A stretch of 64,000 nucleotides of DNA from Pyxicephalus adspersus (GCF_032062135.1 NC_092859.1:45853804-45917803); one strand, 5' to 3'. Counted from the first letter of the stretch, positions 25,500-38,215 are shown. Numbers and translations are program-made. Notes: generated by a model not told the origin, from the letters alone.

Positions 25500-27420
25500 T
25501 TTGAAACAATACCTATTTATTTAAACTCCAATCCATCTCTAAACAAATTGAGGAAAATATACCAGCATATTTTAAACCTAATACTAATTCAGTATCACAA
25601 CCCAAAATACTATGGTGTGCACACAAGGCTTATATGTGGGTATCCTTATCAAGCTTATTTAAAAAAAAGGAAAGAAGGTGGCAATCTATACAATCCTAAA
25701 ATTAAATTGAAATACCAGAAACCACCAAAAAATCCAAACACCTTCAATTATGAACGAATTAACTAAATACAGAACTGATCTTAGAAATGTACTAGTTGAA
25801 GAGCAAAAAAAGTATTTCCAAAAGTTAAAATTAAAATAATATATTCAGAGTTATAGAGCTGGTAAGATATTAGCTAACTAATTTAAAAAGTTAGCTTAGA
25901 TTAGAAACAAATCCAAAACCATTTATCACATATTAAACACAACAATTAATATACCACCCTCAGGGCATTATGCACATTATACAATCTTGAGAACGATCCT
26001 AATACATTTCAACCATCTGAAATACATGTGGAGACATTTTTAGAATCCATAACAACTCAAAAATTAAATGAGCAACAAATGATTTTGTTAAACAAACCTT
26101 TCACTGTGAAAGAAATTGAGAATATAATCTGTACTCTTCCTCTTCCTCATTATTAAATACGGACATAAAAATTTACGCAAAAACACTGGCAATGCATCTA
26201 GTGGATATAACACCTTATTTAGTACAGCTAGACCAAGTGGGCTTTGTTAAGGGGGGTCAACCCCCTGACAGAACTGGAGGTGTACTTAACATACTTAGTA
26301 AAATAGAAACTTCTAAAATGCTCTCAGTACTCCCTACTTTGGATGCTGAGAAGGCATTTGATAGAGTTAATTGGCTTTATAAATAAAGCAGTAATGAACA
26401 AGTTTGGTTTCCAAGGAAGCATTATACTCTGCACCTTCGGCCAGAGTTTTCAACTCGAGAATGATGTCTAATAAATTTATTATAACAAACAGGACTAAAC
26501 AAGGGTGCCCCTTATCACTCATCTTATTTACTTTGCTTATGGAACCTCTAGTTCAATCGATTAGGATTAGCCCCAAGATTAAATGCATTACTATTGGTTC
26601 TAATACACATATTATTGGGACTACAGAAAGTAAAAATTTCATGGTTAGGAAGAGTAGCCACCTTTAAAATTACCATTTTACTAAAAATATTGTATATATT
26701 CCGTACAATCCCTATCAATGTTCCCCAATCTTATTTTACAAAGATTTATGCTTTCCTTAGCTATTTTTTTGGGTCGCATAAGAAACCTAGAGTTGTGGAG
26801 AGTACACTTAATAAATCTAAACGCAATGGAAGAATTGGCTATCCTGATTTGAGGGATTATTATATGGCTACCCTAATGCACAAACCCAGTTACTGTATTA
26901 CACAGCAAGGCAAAAAACAATGGGTTGATCAAGAATCATCTATATTGCCAGGGAAAAATTTTCTCACATTTCTAATAGTAGTAATATAGAACACTTCCAT
27001 TGAAATCCCAAAATATTCTTCCATTCTTCCATCCAACGGTTTATGCATGGCGAAAAGTGATATCTTTACCTATATCCTATAGACCTACTAGTGTAATAAA
27101 ATTCCCCATCCCCAGATAATATACTAAAAGGAAAAGACATATGGTTTAAACTATGGGTAAATGGGAAGAGGATATGGGAACTTCCTTTTCCAAAGAAGAA
27201 TGGAGACAAGCTATAAAGTATAATATTTCCTAATATTGCTTATTAGGAAAATCCCTTTAAAATACTGCATAGATGGTATCAAACCCCTATGTTTATCTCT
27301 AAATTTTGTTGCTCTACTTCTCCAATATGCTGGATATGTGATGAAGAATCAGGATCACTATATCATATATTATGATCTTTTAAAGATTGAATAATTTTTG
27401 GAAATCTATATTTATATGTA
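25500..27420 (+). mobile_element. Decayed Tx1/L1-like LINE ORF2 fragment
   Basis: Broken plus-strand reading frames keep the order of a LINE ORF2. A region before the reverse transcriptase runs to about 26.1 kb. The RT then shows LVQLDQVGFVKGGQPPDR, LDAEKAFDRVNW (26339-26374) and NRTKQGCPLSLILFTLLMEP (about 26490-26550). A thumb/connection part includes NGRIGYPDLRDYYMATLMHK (about 26830-26890). A C-terminal CWICDEESGSLYHIL segment lies near 27320-27370. Stops and frameshifts are frequent and the FADD segment is lost. The endonuclease is absent, so the copy is 5'-truncated. It lies opposite in strand to the protocadherin exons. Confidence 0.8.
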
Positions 27421-28599
27421 TAGCAGAATAAACGGGCTGTATACCCAAACCAAACCCTGCGTTAGCCTTATTGAGTGTAGGGATTGATATATTTCCACAT
27501 AACTTGTGTGTATTGATCTGTCATTATTTGTTTTCTTCTAGGCTTACTATCACAAAATTGTGGAAATCAACGGAAACTCCAAACTTTTCAGAAGTCCTTC
27601 ATAGAGTGCAAATTCAATATACTGTAGTTATGAAAGAATGTTAATCAATACCCCTTTTAAAATCAATGCATTTTACAAAGCATAGTCGCCTTTAATCAAT
27701 AAATACAGTATTCTTATTTAATTTTTACTAAGTTTCTATCTGTTTGATACCATTTAGTAAAATGTTTTAAATACAAACTTGGATGCAGTATTTGTAACGT
27801 TTATTGCACTGGGTTTGAAATTTAGGAATGTATGTATTATTACTTTAATTCTTTATTATTTATTTTACCTATGCTGATACGTTTTGTTAAAGGATGGTAT
27901 ATATTTTGTTCCTTATGTATAGTATTATATTGTAATTTTCTATCATACAGACACTGACAAAACGTTTTCCTTTTCAAAGATTTACAGTAAATACTCTACA
28001 CTATCCCAGGAATTGCATCCTTTTTTTATAGTCAATTTACAGCCTACTTGGGTTCTTGGTGGATAACCCGTCTTTAGCTCTAAAGTCCAACACATATGTT
28101 GGGATACCCAACATTTCATCTATATATGCCTTTCTTCTGACCACTTCTGTGAAACCATTATCCCAATCCAGTGTACAGTACAGGCAAAAGGGCTTTAATT
28201 ATCCTGAAATTGTTGATAAAATTACTCAGAAGTATCAGATCATAAGAAAGTGAATGATAAATGAAATATGGGGAAAAAAACAATTTGTAATTATGGACAA
28301 GGGTTTCAAGGTTTTTAGATCCTCTTAATTATTTTTGCTTCTAATTTTTTTCCTGCAAATGCAAGATGGACAAATGTGGCTATTCAAATTCAAATGTATT
28401 TTTTCTCTGTAGAGATATGTTTTATTTTGTCATGGTTTATATTAATAAAAATAGTTTACAAAATCTAAAAAATAATTGTAGTAGATATGATAACATTTTA
28501 AAAATTTCCCAAAACAATAACTAGTCAATTTTGAAATCATGCTTTTGTTAGAAATTTAAGGATACAATAAAATGTAGTATACTATCAAAAACAATATTG
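27421..28599. other. Intergenic DNA, no recognised feature
   Basis: AT-rich sequence after the LINE relic. It may include the relic's 3' tail up to about 27650. Short open frames show no family signature. Confidence 0.45.
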
Positions 28600-28642
28600 T
28601 TATTTCAATAAAATAATGAATTTAAAAGTAGGTATTACATAC

Positions 28643-30797
28643 CTTTGCATTACTGGTAGTAAGAAATCTTTGGTAGCATCATTAGCAATAGGTGAGGCAT
28701 CAGCGTCAATAAGACTCCCTGTAACCACATTCTGTACAGGTTTGAGATAAGCAATTTCATTCTGCTTACAGTCAAGTGTGACATACGTCATATGAGAATG
28801 AAAAAGGTAAACTTGTGTCACTGATTTCAGATGGACATCCCAGGGTGAACTGAGGATACACTTTTCCACCAAAGGCTCAAAACATGGTTGTGTATTTGAC
28901 TTTCTGCATTTAAAGAATACTTTAACAACCACTATTACAATAAATAAAATGAAAATCAAAGGTGTAGAAATTATTAGATAGAATGTGATATTAGAAGGTG
29001 CTTTAAAATCATTAGGCTTGTATATTATCTGTGGAAGAACTTGCTGAACATTTTTTGCAACAAATAAAGTTAAAAAACTGTAGATGATAAAGACGGATGC
29101 CCATTGTATTTAACCATAACCACAATGTTATACCTTAAAGAATCCACATCTGGAAGTTCTTTTCCAAGCCTAATTTCACCAGTGTAATGACCAGTTGTAA
29201 ACAAAGAAGGATCCTGAACTTGTAGTAAATGATATGAAAGCCAGGCATTGTGTCCGAGTCAGCATCAATTGCAATTACTTTGTCCACTAGATAATTTTTC
29301 TCAGCAGTGTGAGGAATAAGTTTAAATAATACTGATCCCTCATTATCAGGTGAAGGGTAAAGGATTTTAGGAGAATTATCATTCCTGTCAATGATACATA
29401 TTCTCACTGTTACGGTACTGCTTAGCGAAGGAGATCCACTATCTTTTGCCATAATTTGGAATTGAAACTCTTGTAACTGCTCATAGTCAAATGATCTCTG
29501 AGCATAAAGAATGCCAATTATTGAGTTTATGGAAATATAAGTGGAAACTTCCAATTCTTCAGCATTATTGGATAACATAGAATAAGCAATTTTTGCATTA
29601 TCTTCATCATCAAGATCGGATGCACAAATCTTGTATACAGATGTCCCGGATAGATTATTTTCTTGAATATAGACAATATATTTTGCTTTCTCAAACACAG
29701 GAGAATTGTCATTCACATCTGAGATGGACAGTTTTATAATCTTGGAGACTGGCAGTGGTGGTGATCCTCTATCCACAGCTTTATTGGTAATGTTATGGTT
29801 ATTGACTTTATCCCGATCTAACTGAGCTGAAGTCACAAGTTTGTAATAATTAGTAGAAGGAACTAACTGAAAAGGTGAGTTATCAAGTATTTCACAAACA
29901 GCCTCCCCATTTTCTCCTGTGTCCAAGTCAAAAAGAATGACAATAGCTATAACAGTTCCAAGTGGTGAATTTTCGGGAACTGATGTCATTAGTGATGTCA
30001 TTATTACTTCTGGGATGTTATCATTAACATCAGTAATTTGTATGAACACCTTACAATGAGTAGTCAGCCCTCCTCCATCTTTAGCTTCCACTTTGAGCTC
30101 ATCTCTATCTTTCATTTCATAGTCCAACTTTGCAATTAATATTACACTTCCTTTTAAGGTCTATGAAAAACAGGTTCTGTGCATTCTCTGGAACCTCAAT
30201 AAGTGTATAGATTATCTGTGCATTTATACCTTCATCAGCATCAGTAGCATTTAACTGAAGAATTAGGAAACCGCTTGGTGTATTTTCATACAGCTGTACC
30301 TGATAACTGTCTTGGTTAAACTGGGGGAATCTATCGTTTACATCATGAACTTTCATCTTTATTAAATCTGTCCCACTTTTCACAGGTTTTCCACCATCAA
30401 AGGCTTTTAGGATTAATTCAAAATAGTTTTGCTTCTCACTATCAATGGGTTTTCCCAGTACAAGTTCAGGATACCTTTTCCCGTCAGAAGTTAGTTATTC
30501 TCCTAGCTTAAAAAAGTAATTATCACTGAACCTATAACCTTGTAATGTGTTAACACCAAGATCTGGACCTTTTCAGTCCCAAGAGCAAATCTTGTTCCAG
30601 GTAAAACAAGTTCACTCATTTCTAAATCAAATATGTTCCTGGAGAATTGTGGTGAGTTATCATTGACATCTTGTATATCAACTCTATTTGTGTAAAAGTT
30701 TAGTGGATTATCAATTACTTTTTCAACAGTTAAAGAACAAGTCTCTTGGTTTTCACATAATTCCTCACGGTCTAATATTTCTATAATGTACAGACAT
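28643..30797 (-). pseudogene. Clustered protocadherin variable exon pseudogene
   Basis: A former variable exon, clearly homologous to the intact one at 31.5 kb. The 5' end is lost: homology begins in EC1 at LYIIEILDREELCENQETC, so the signal peptide and about 60-70 residues are missing. An in-frame TAA lies at 30495-30497. Frame breaks by comparison with the paralogue occur near 30575, 30150, 29254 (one base lost from the tgtccagagtc motif), 29075 and 28783, plus one just before the end. Even so, long stretches read well, including EC3-EC6 at 29.26-30.13 kb. The splice donor AAG|GTATGT at 28643 and the promoter-like element at 31069 remain. The tail variants (SLIDA, QNVVTG) group it with the 31.5 kb exon, suggesting a local duplication followed by loss. 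Confidence 0.93.
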
Positions 30798-31068
30798 TAC
30801 TATAAATTGTCTATAAATTGTCATACCATTTTATTGTTGATGAGCCTGCACATCATTATTCTGGTATTATGTTGATATAACATCATCTCATTCAGAATCA
30901 GTGACTTATAATTTGCTGTGGTTATTGTAGTTATGATTACCTAAATTGCATGATCTCCTTTATGTACACTACAGTTCTGGATTGATGTGTACATCAAGGT
31001 CATAGTAGGGTTTAGAATAGCTCTACTATACTACTACTAAATAATTTTTTTCACAGATTTACTTGTGG

Positions 31069-31089
31069 TCAATAGTGACATCAAAGGTT
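31069..31089 (-). promoter_or_regulatory. Remnant CSE/CTCF-like element of the pseudogene
   Basis: The plus strand reads AATAGTGACATCAAAGG, matching AGTGACACC..AGG of the live promoters with substitutions. Its distance to the surviving exon end (about 270 bp) fits a deletion of most of the missing EC1 coding sequence. Confidence 0.5.
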
Positions 31090-31535
31090 GAAATTTGGAA
31101 ATGTAGGAAAGTAGTTTGCAGATATGTCTTTATAATTGTATTTGCTGTAAATATGTATAATCCTCATGGAACATATATATAATAAAAAAATAACAAGGGT
31201 ATGTCATTCGTGTCATCCACCTACATTGTTCAGATAGCTGAAGTTATGAATGTTTTATTTTTGACAGATAAAGAGGTCACCTCTTACCTAATAAACACAT
31301 TTTAACAATATTAGTCATCATTATCTAAATAATCATTTTTTGAAAATGTATGTTGAATAGTCAAACAACAAAAAAAAGTATATGTGTAAATTTCAATAAT
31401 ACAGATTATATAATGCAATAGTAAAGGTATCAATTTCACATATTTAATTACCAGCTTATTGATTGTTGATGTTTAGAATGTACACAGACAAAATGTTATT
31501 ACAATTTTAGCAAAATGTTGTTCATTATGACTTAC

Positions 31536-33905
31536 CTGTATGTTGCTGGTAGAGGGCAAGCCATTGTTAGTAGGTACATCCTCTGTGTCAATCAGACTGT
31601 CTGTTGGAACATTCTGGACAGGTTTCAGGTAAGCAATTTCATTCTGCTTCGAGTCTAGAGTCACACATACATCATATGAGAATGGAAAAGGTAAACTTCT
31701 ATCACTTATTTCAGATGGACACCCCAAAGTAAACTGTGGATATATGTTTCTACCAAGCATTCCAGAAGTTGGAGGAATACTAGTTTTGCGGCATTTATAT
31801 ATTGCTGTAATCATTGCTGTGACAATGAATAACAAAGAAATGAGAGCTATTGCTATAACAAGATACAAAGTAACATTAGATGAAGCTTCAGAATTGCTAG
31901 GTTGAAGTTTAATCTCCGGAACAGCAAGGTTAAAGTTTTCAGCCACAACCAAGTTCAAAGTAACTGTTGAGGAGAGGGAAGGGGTTCCATTGTCCTTCAC
32001 CAAAATCATAATTTTTTGTCTGAAAGAAGTCATGTCAGGGATGTCTCGACCTAGTCTAATTTCACCAGTGTATTGACCGATGTTAAGTAAAGATGGATCA
32101 GGAACTTGGAGTAAGTGATATGACAACCAAGCATTGTGTCCAGAATCTGCATCAACTGCAATCACTTTAGTTACTAAATAACCTTTTTCAGCAAACTGAG
32201 GAATAAATTCAAATAAAGTTGATCCTTCATTGTCTGGAGATGGGTAGAGAACCTTAGGAGCATTATCATTCTTATCAATGATACATAACCTCACTGTGGC
32301 ATTGCTGCTTAGAGGAGGAGATCCGTTGTCTTTGGCCATCACCTGGAACTGAAGTTCTCGCAACTGTTCATAGTCAAATGGTCGCTGAGCATAAAGAACC
32401 CCAGTCATCGAGTTTATGGAAATATATGAGGAGATAAGTATAGCCTCAGAATCATTGTTAAGTAAGGAATACATAACTCTGGAATTCTCTTCATGGTCAA
32501 GATCTGAAGCATGTATCCTATATAGAGATGTTCCAGATAGATTATTTTCTTGGGTGTAGATCAGGTAGTTTGTTTTATCAAACACAGGAGAATTATCATT
32601 CACATCAGAAATCAACAATTTTATGCTTTTAAAAACTGACAATGGTGGAGATCCTTTGTCCACAGCTTTAACGGTGATGTTATAACTACTGACTCTTTCT
32701 CGGTCCAAGTTAGCTGAAGTCACAAGTTTGTAGTAACTATTAGATGACGGAAGTAATTGAAAGGGTAATTTTCGATCAATATCACAAACAACTTCTCCAT
32801 TTTCTCCAGTGTCCATATCATAAATGTTAACAAGAGCTATAACCATACCAATTGGTGAATCTTCTGGAATGGATTCTGTTAGAGAAGTAACTGTAATATC
32901 TGGGACATTATCATTAACATCAACAATTTGTATGAACACCTTACAGTAAGCACTCAGGTCTCCTCCATCTTTAGCTTCTACAGTGAGCTCATACTTATCT
33001 TTTATCTCATAGTCCAAGTTTTCTGTTAATATAATATCACCTTTTAAAGAATCTATTGCAAAGAGTTGTCGAGCATTTTCAGGAACATCACTAAGAGAGT
33101 ATGATATTTGCGCATAGGAACCTTCGTCATCATCTGTAGCATTAAGTTGAAGAATTAGAAAACCAACTGGAGTATTTTCTGGTAAGAATACCTGATATAT
33201 ATCCTTGGCAAATAATGGATAATTATCATTAACATCATGAACCTTGATCTTTATTAAAGTTGTGCCACTCTTTACAGGTTTTCCTCCATCAAAAGCAGTT
33301 AAAGTTAGTTCAAAGTAATTTTGTTTTTCTCGATCAAGGGGCTTGTCCAGCACAAGTTCTGGATGCTTTTTGCCATTGATACTTACTTTTTCCCTAAGAA
33401 TAAAACAAACATTGTCGCTGAGTTTATAACCCTGTAAGGAGTTGGAGCCAAGATCTGGATCTTTTGCAGGGTTAAGAGCAAATCGAGTTCCAGGTACAGT
33501 AGACTCGCTGATTCCTACATCCAAAGTACTCTTAGAAAAGGTTGGTGAGTTGTCATTAACGTCCACAATTTCCACATTAATAGTATAAAATTGTAGTGGA
33601 TTTTCCATGACAGCCTCCACATTTATAGAGCAAAATTGTTGGGCCCCACATAATCTTTCTCTGTCTATTCTATTAGCAACATACAAATCTCCAGTTTGTA
33701 AACTAATGTTGAAGTATGTTTTTTTGGCACGTGAAACAATCTGAAATTTTCGAAAAGATAAATCTTTAACATTTAAGCTCAGATCATTGACTATATTTCC
33801 TACTACATACCCCTGTTTCAGCTCTTCCTTGACTGAATATTGAAGCTGAGCAGAAATAAGACCACAGCTGTAAAAACAAAACAAAAATATCACTTGCCAT
33901 TTCAT
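31536..33905 (-). CDS. Clustered protocadherin variable exon 6 (beta/gamma-type)
   Basis: 790 codons from the ATG at 33905 (MKWQVIFLFCFY; A at -3) to a perfect phase-0 donor CAG|GTAAGT at 31536. Further in-frame ATGs at 33917 and 33929 would add 4 or 8 residues; I prefer 33905 because it aligns with the MxxQVIFL starts of the neighbours. The product has a signal peptide, six cadherin repeats, CGAQQFC in EC1, a membrane helix (TLYLVIAIALISLLFIVTAM) and a tail with PSEISDRSLPFPFSYDVC, where R replaces the T of the other copies. EC1 belongs with exon 1 and the pseudogene (RKFQIVS, NPLQFYTINVEI). It is the most 5' minus-strand exon in the window, with 20 kb of repeat-rich DNA upstream of it. Confidence 0.94.
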
Positions 33906-34089
33906 TGTCCTGTTCATGAGTCCATACATCTTCAATCTGTTTTTGCTCTTCTAAGACATAAACATATATAGATACATAATTCTGGTATGGAGACAGGGAA
34001 AAGAATGCAATGTTGCAATTATTTGCTGCTAAAATGTTCTGTGAGAAACAGTAGAGCTACATATTAAACTGGTACAGTTTAGTTATGGT

Positions 34090-34108
34090 AAACAGTGCCA
34101 TCTATGGG
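34090..34108 (-). promoter_or_regulatory. CSE/CTCF-like promoter element of exon 6
   Basis: The coding strand reads CCCATAGATGGCACTG, a better match to the general CTCF core (CCANNAGRKGGC) than the other exons' elements. It lies about 185 bp upstream of the preferred ATG, oriented with transcription. Confidence 0.68.
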
Positions 34109-37100
34109 TTAAATGTGGAATAGCAGACAATCTTACTGAAAATGTTACATTAGGTGGAATTTCATGTTAGGCAATGTAGCAAAATTAATAATAATATCAA
34201 AGCACAGTGTTTTTAGGATGTGCCCAATAGTTTAGGTTTAAAATTTATATTAATTGTATACCTGCGAACAAGCCTTTAAATCAGGTAACAATAAGTTTTA
34301 AACACATTTATAACTTTGGCAGCGTGATTACACTGAGATAAGAAACAGCAAAATGTAGGCATACTGGTGACAAGTTTTAAACATTTATTACACATTTATT
34401 ACTTAGTGGCAATGTGTCTCTGGGCCTGCTCACATTACACATCTGGTGACAATGCATTAATGTATTGTCTTAAATATTTTAGCTATTATATGACAGTGAC
34501 TGTTTTTCCAAAAGTTTGTAGTAACTCTCTTTAACCAATAGCTTGAATCTGTTACACTAAAGCAATTTCCAGCTCATGTTTTCATGCAGCTAAGCAGTCC
34601 CCTCAGTTTGAACCTTTATGAAGCGAAAAGTCATGGTACACCTTAGTAAATGAGAAGAGAACAACTAAATTAAATTATGCTATGGCTAAATTTGATAATA
34701 ACTGAGGACTGTGGGTCAAGAACTTGTTCCCATCCGACTTTACTGACTTTATCTGTAAGTAATCACAGTAATCAATGGACAACCCCCTACCCTATTAATC
34801 TGATTTTCATCAGTTAATCCTTACTTCTGTAATGCTTTTTATCAGCTCGCCGACACTTTTTGAGCTTAAGGAGGATTAAAAGATGTATGGACCATACCTT
34901 ATGAAATCATACAGAAGACCTCTACCATATATATGCACTCTTTATTATCTATATAAAAGTATTTTCTATATTGTCATCTCGCTCCAATGGTGTGCGATGT
35001 GTGTGTGATGTAAAAATATATTTAGTTTAGATTCATTACTAAATACTTTTATAAACCGTATTTTATTTATTATGATAGTGTTTCGAAAGGTAAATCTATT
35101 TCTTATTAAAAAAATGTTCAACTTCTTGGTTTCCAAAACTATTTCTTTCTTAGTCATAAAGACTGGCATTTGATATAAATTTTGTCAATTCAGGTTAAAT
35201 GAAAAAAAAAAGGTAACAGTATTAACAAAAAAAAAATATTATATAAACAATATATACAAACAAAACATATTAAAAAAGAACTAAACCCATGTATTTTCCT
35301 AACAAACACAAAAAATCTGCATAGCTAAGTACATCCAAGTGCTGTACAGCATAGATTGATATTCCAGTGACAGACAGGAACAAAACCTTTTGCCCTACCG
35401 AACAACAAGTGATCTGTTTGTTTCTTTTGCACCATTTTTGATCCAAAAGTCAGAGATTCATGTTAGCAAAAGGATGGAGGAGCACTTATTATTAATAATA
35501 ATGATAATGTAGCTACAATGTGAATATTGGTATGCTCTTTTGTAGGTTCAGTGCAGCAGTCATTTACAGATAGTAAAACACAGATAGTACCTAAGTCTCC
35601 TTTAGTGTGATCACCAAAATGAAATAAAGCAAATGTGGGTGTGCTAACAGCATTACCAGGTTAGTTTAATAATTTAACTGAACATATACATAGGCAGATT
35701 AACTAGCATGAATTTTCCAGTCTATCACACATACATTATTTATTTTTGACCATACATATCCTTAAATATACACTTTGTTCATGCACATGCACATATTGAC
35801 ATACACATATGGCACACAAGAGTACATAAATTACAATATTTAATTACACATGCTGGAGTGAGAGAAAAACTTCCAGGGCCATGACTTACTGTTAACTGTA
35901 AAAGGATGAGCTTTTTAAGTTTGCCATCATTTTGCCAACACATGCAAAAATCAAGTATTGACATCTTTTCCATTTTGTAGATTTTATTGTATTGCACTAA
36001 AATTAACTAAAACTAAAATTAAGAATACTTTTACTGGAAATTTTGGTGTTGCATGGCTAAATTACAATAAAACATTGCATTTGGTTTGCTAAACATTGCA
36101 GGTGAAATTATTTCATTACATGGGCTTTTTGCTTTCAGAAAATAAATTGGAGTTTTAAGTGTTTTTTCATGTATAAAATGTGAATTTTAGCATATGTGTG
36201 CCAAATGAAGATCCTGGAAACATAAAACATCTCGTAGTTAAATGACTTTAGTGTATCTAAAGCCATAAACAAAACTTAACATATTACAGTGAACCAGTCC
36301 CTAAATGTGATGGGTGCATTGGTATTCTTTTCCAGGGTTACTATCTTTTTATTTTTACCTGCTAATTTTGCCAGTGAAGTACTATTGGTCCTAGAGTTAT
36401 GGAGTAGAATGGAGTACTTTTTTGGGGTAGCAGGGTTGTCATCCTGGGACAGAAATTTTTTTTTTTCATCTCCATACTATAGGAAGAGGTGTTCTGGGGC
36501 CTTCAGATGTTACCTAGGCAGAGCTGATCAGACTGCTTGAGATACAATTGCAGAGTATACAGGAAGGTATCAGTTCACTAGATTTCTGGCATCATGGTAT
36601 TTAAAAAAAAACATTTGAACAGATAAAACAAATCTGTATCAAAGGTATATTACAAAAAAAAAGAAAGAGCAAAAAGGATAAGTTTTTGGTTAGGGTTTAT
36701 ATATACAAAGAGAGAAAGCATCAATGACTATTTTTTAAGTGAAGTAGTTGTTTCATGCTGAATTACTGGGTCAGTGTTGTCTGTGACAAACTACATCCAA
36801 ACATACGTCATTTAGCCAGAAACATCTTCCACATTAGGTAAATGGATTTAGCACAAAGCTGTAACTGTTATTTACAAGTATAGCATGGCTTACCCAATTC
36901 GGTTGGCAGACTGTGACAGTGTAACAATCATTTACTACAATTGAAACACATAGACCTGGAAGATTCCCTCCAGGAAATGAAAGAATGTCAGATTCCTTGT
37001 TTTACAATTAGAGCCCCAAGATTCAAGTAAGCCCTTGTATTTTGACAAGGTTAGCTCAATTTTTAATTTTGAGAGCTAGAAGCTTTTTACATAATGATCT

Positions 37101-37440
37101 GCTCTATTACAGATGTTACAGTTCTAAGCTGTTCTTTCTTTTTGTAGGTTAAAAGAAGCTACCTTACATACTCAAAAATAAACTAATCCAAATATCAACT
37201 GAAGTACCACCTTTGCATGAAAAAACAGGAAAACCACATTGATTCCAGTATAAACCTCTAGAAAAAAATGTGTCAGTCACTACTAGAATGTATTTTATTT
37301 TTCATTTAAAAGGAAAAAATAACATAGTCTTGATCTGTTTATGTTGTTTTCTTTTTAACAGATTAAAGTTTTTAGTACTTTTGAGTTTGATAATGGGTCA
37401 CTTGTTTTTAAATGATCTTTTGAGCATAAGATTATACTGT
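34109..37440. other. Intergenic DNA upstream of exon 6
   Basis: About 3.3 kb of AT-rich DNA. No cadherin-repeat remnants (no DxNDN-type coding on either strand), no RNA gene and no complete transposon recognised. Confidence 0.5.
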
Positions 37441-37443
37441 TGA

Positions 37444-37460
37444 CTACTAGATGGAGCCAT
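37444..37460 (+). promoter_or_regulatory. Orphan CTCF-like motif, reverse orientation
   Basis: CTACTAGATGGAGCC fits the CTCF core on the plus strand, opposite to the array promoters. No exon lies within 3 kb. Confidence 0.4.
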
Positions 37461-37540
37461 GTTCTCATGTAAAACGTGTTAATAAGTTCAAACAAGGTCT
37501 CAAATGGCAAAAGTTTGTTATTTGTGTAACATGCAGACAC

Positions 37541-37558
37541 AGCACCATCTAATGGTGT
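37541..37558 (-). promoter_or_regulatory. Orphan CTCF-like motif
   Basis: The plus strand shows AGCACCATCTAATGGTG, the minus strand CCATTAGATGGTGC, close to the CTCF core and to the exon 6 element. It is oriented as in the array promoters and sits about 82 bp from the opposite-facing motif at 37444. Confidence 0.45.
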
Positions 37559-37639
37559 GACCTCATTACAAACAGATTCTTTTTCTAAAGGCTTTTTCAG
37601 GTCAAAAAAATATTGGTTTATATATAAGTATATATGTGT

Positions 37640-38215
37640 AAGGCCCTGGTCTGCACCAGTCCTCACCAGACACCAGCCCCCCAATCTAACAGACTGGTTG
37701 CATCTCCCAGCACTTGGGTGCCCCCAGGACTTACTGCGCAAGGGATGGTGTCTGGGGATGGGCTGTCAGCAAGCCAGGAGCCCACAGAAAGCAGTACCAA
37801 GATTCCAACAATGCCAAGTTCAGAATACAAAGCAGAGGTCATACACATAATATCTGTCCACCAAACGAAGTACACAAGGGCAAAACACAAGCAGAGTCAG
37901 GGTCAAAAGGTCGGTCCAGGCAGCATACAAACGGTAGGTCAGGAACAGGCAAGGTCAGCAACAGTAAATCAGACAAAAACACACTTCAGCACAGATTAGC
38001 CCAGCTAAACGCTACAGCAGGCACTGGTGACTGGGAGCAGAGAGGCTATAAGGTCCCAGCAGCCAATAGCAGTGCAGGACTAAGTCATGAGCTGATCAGC
38101 CTTTAGAATCCCCTTCAGATGTGCACAGCCTAACAATGGATGCTGGGGATGCCAAAAATCCATCAGGCTGCACAGCTAAAGGGAAGCAGGGGCTGCTGGT
38201 ATCTTAGTTCTCCTA
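37640..38215. repeat. GC-richer dispersed-repeat-like segment
   Basis: About 575 bp of distinctly higher GC with motifs such as CAGAGTCAGGGTCAAAAGG and GGTCGGTCCAGGCAGCATAC. Overlapping open frames on both strands show no protein family. The composition suggests an interspersed element, possibly LTR-derived, but I found no terminal repeats or second copy here. Confidence 0.35.

Noticed and set aside
34109..37440. A further lost protocadherin exon between exon 6 and the orphan CTCF-like sites
   Set aside because: No stretch reading as DxNDN, LDRE or the conserved tail was found on either strand by eye; a translated search would be needed to exclude a strongly diverged relic.
37557..38106. Several 75-130 codon open frames on both strands
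   Set aside because: They overlap in many frames within a GC-rich repeat-like segment and have no recognisable domain.
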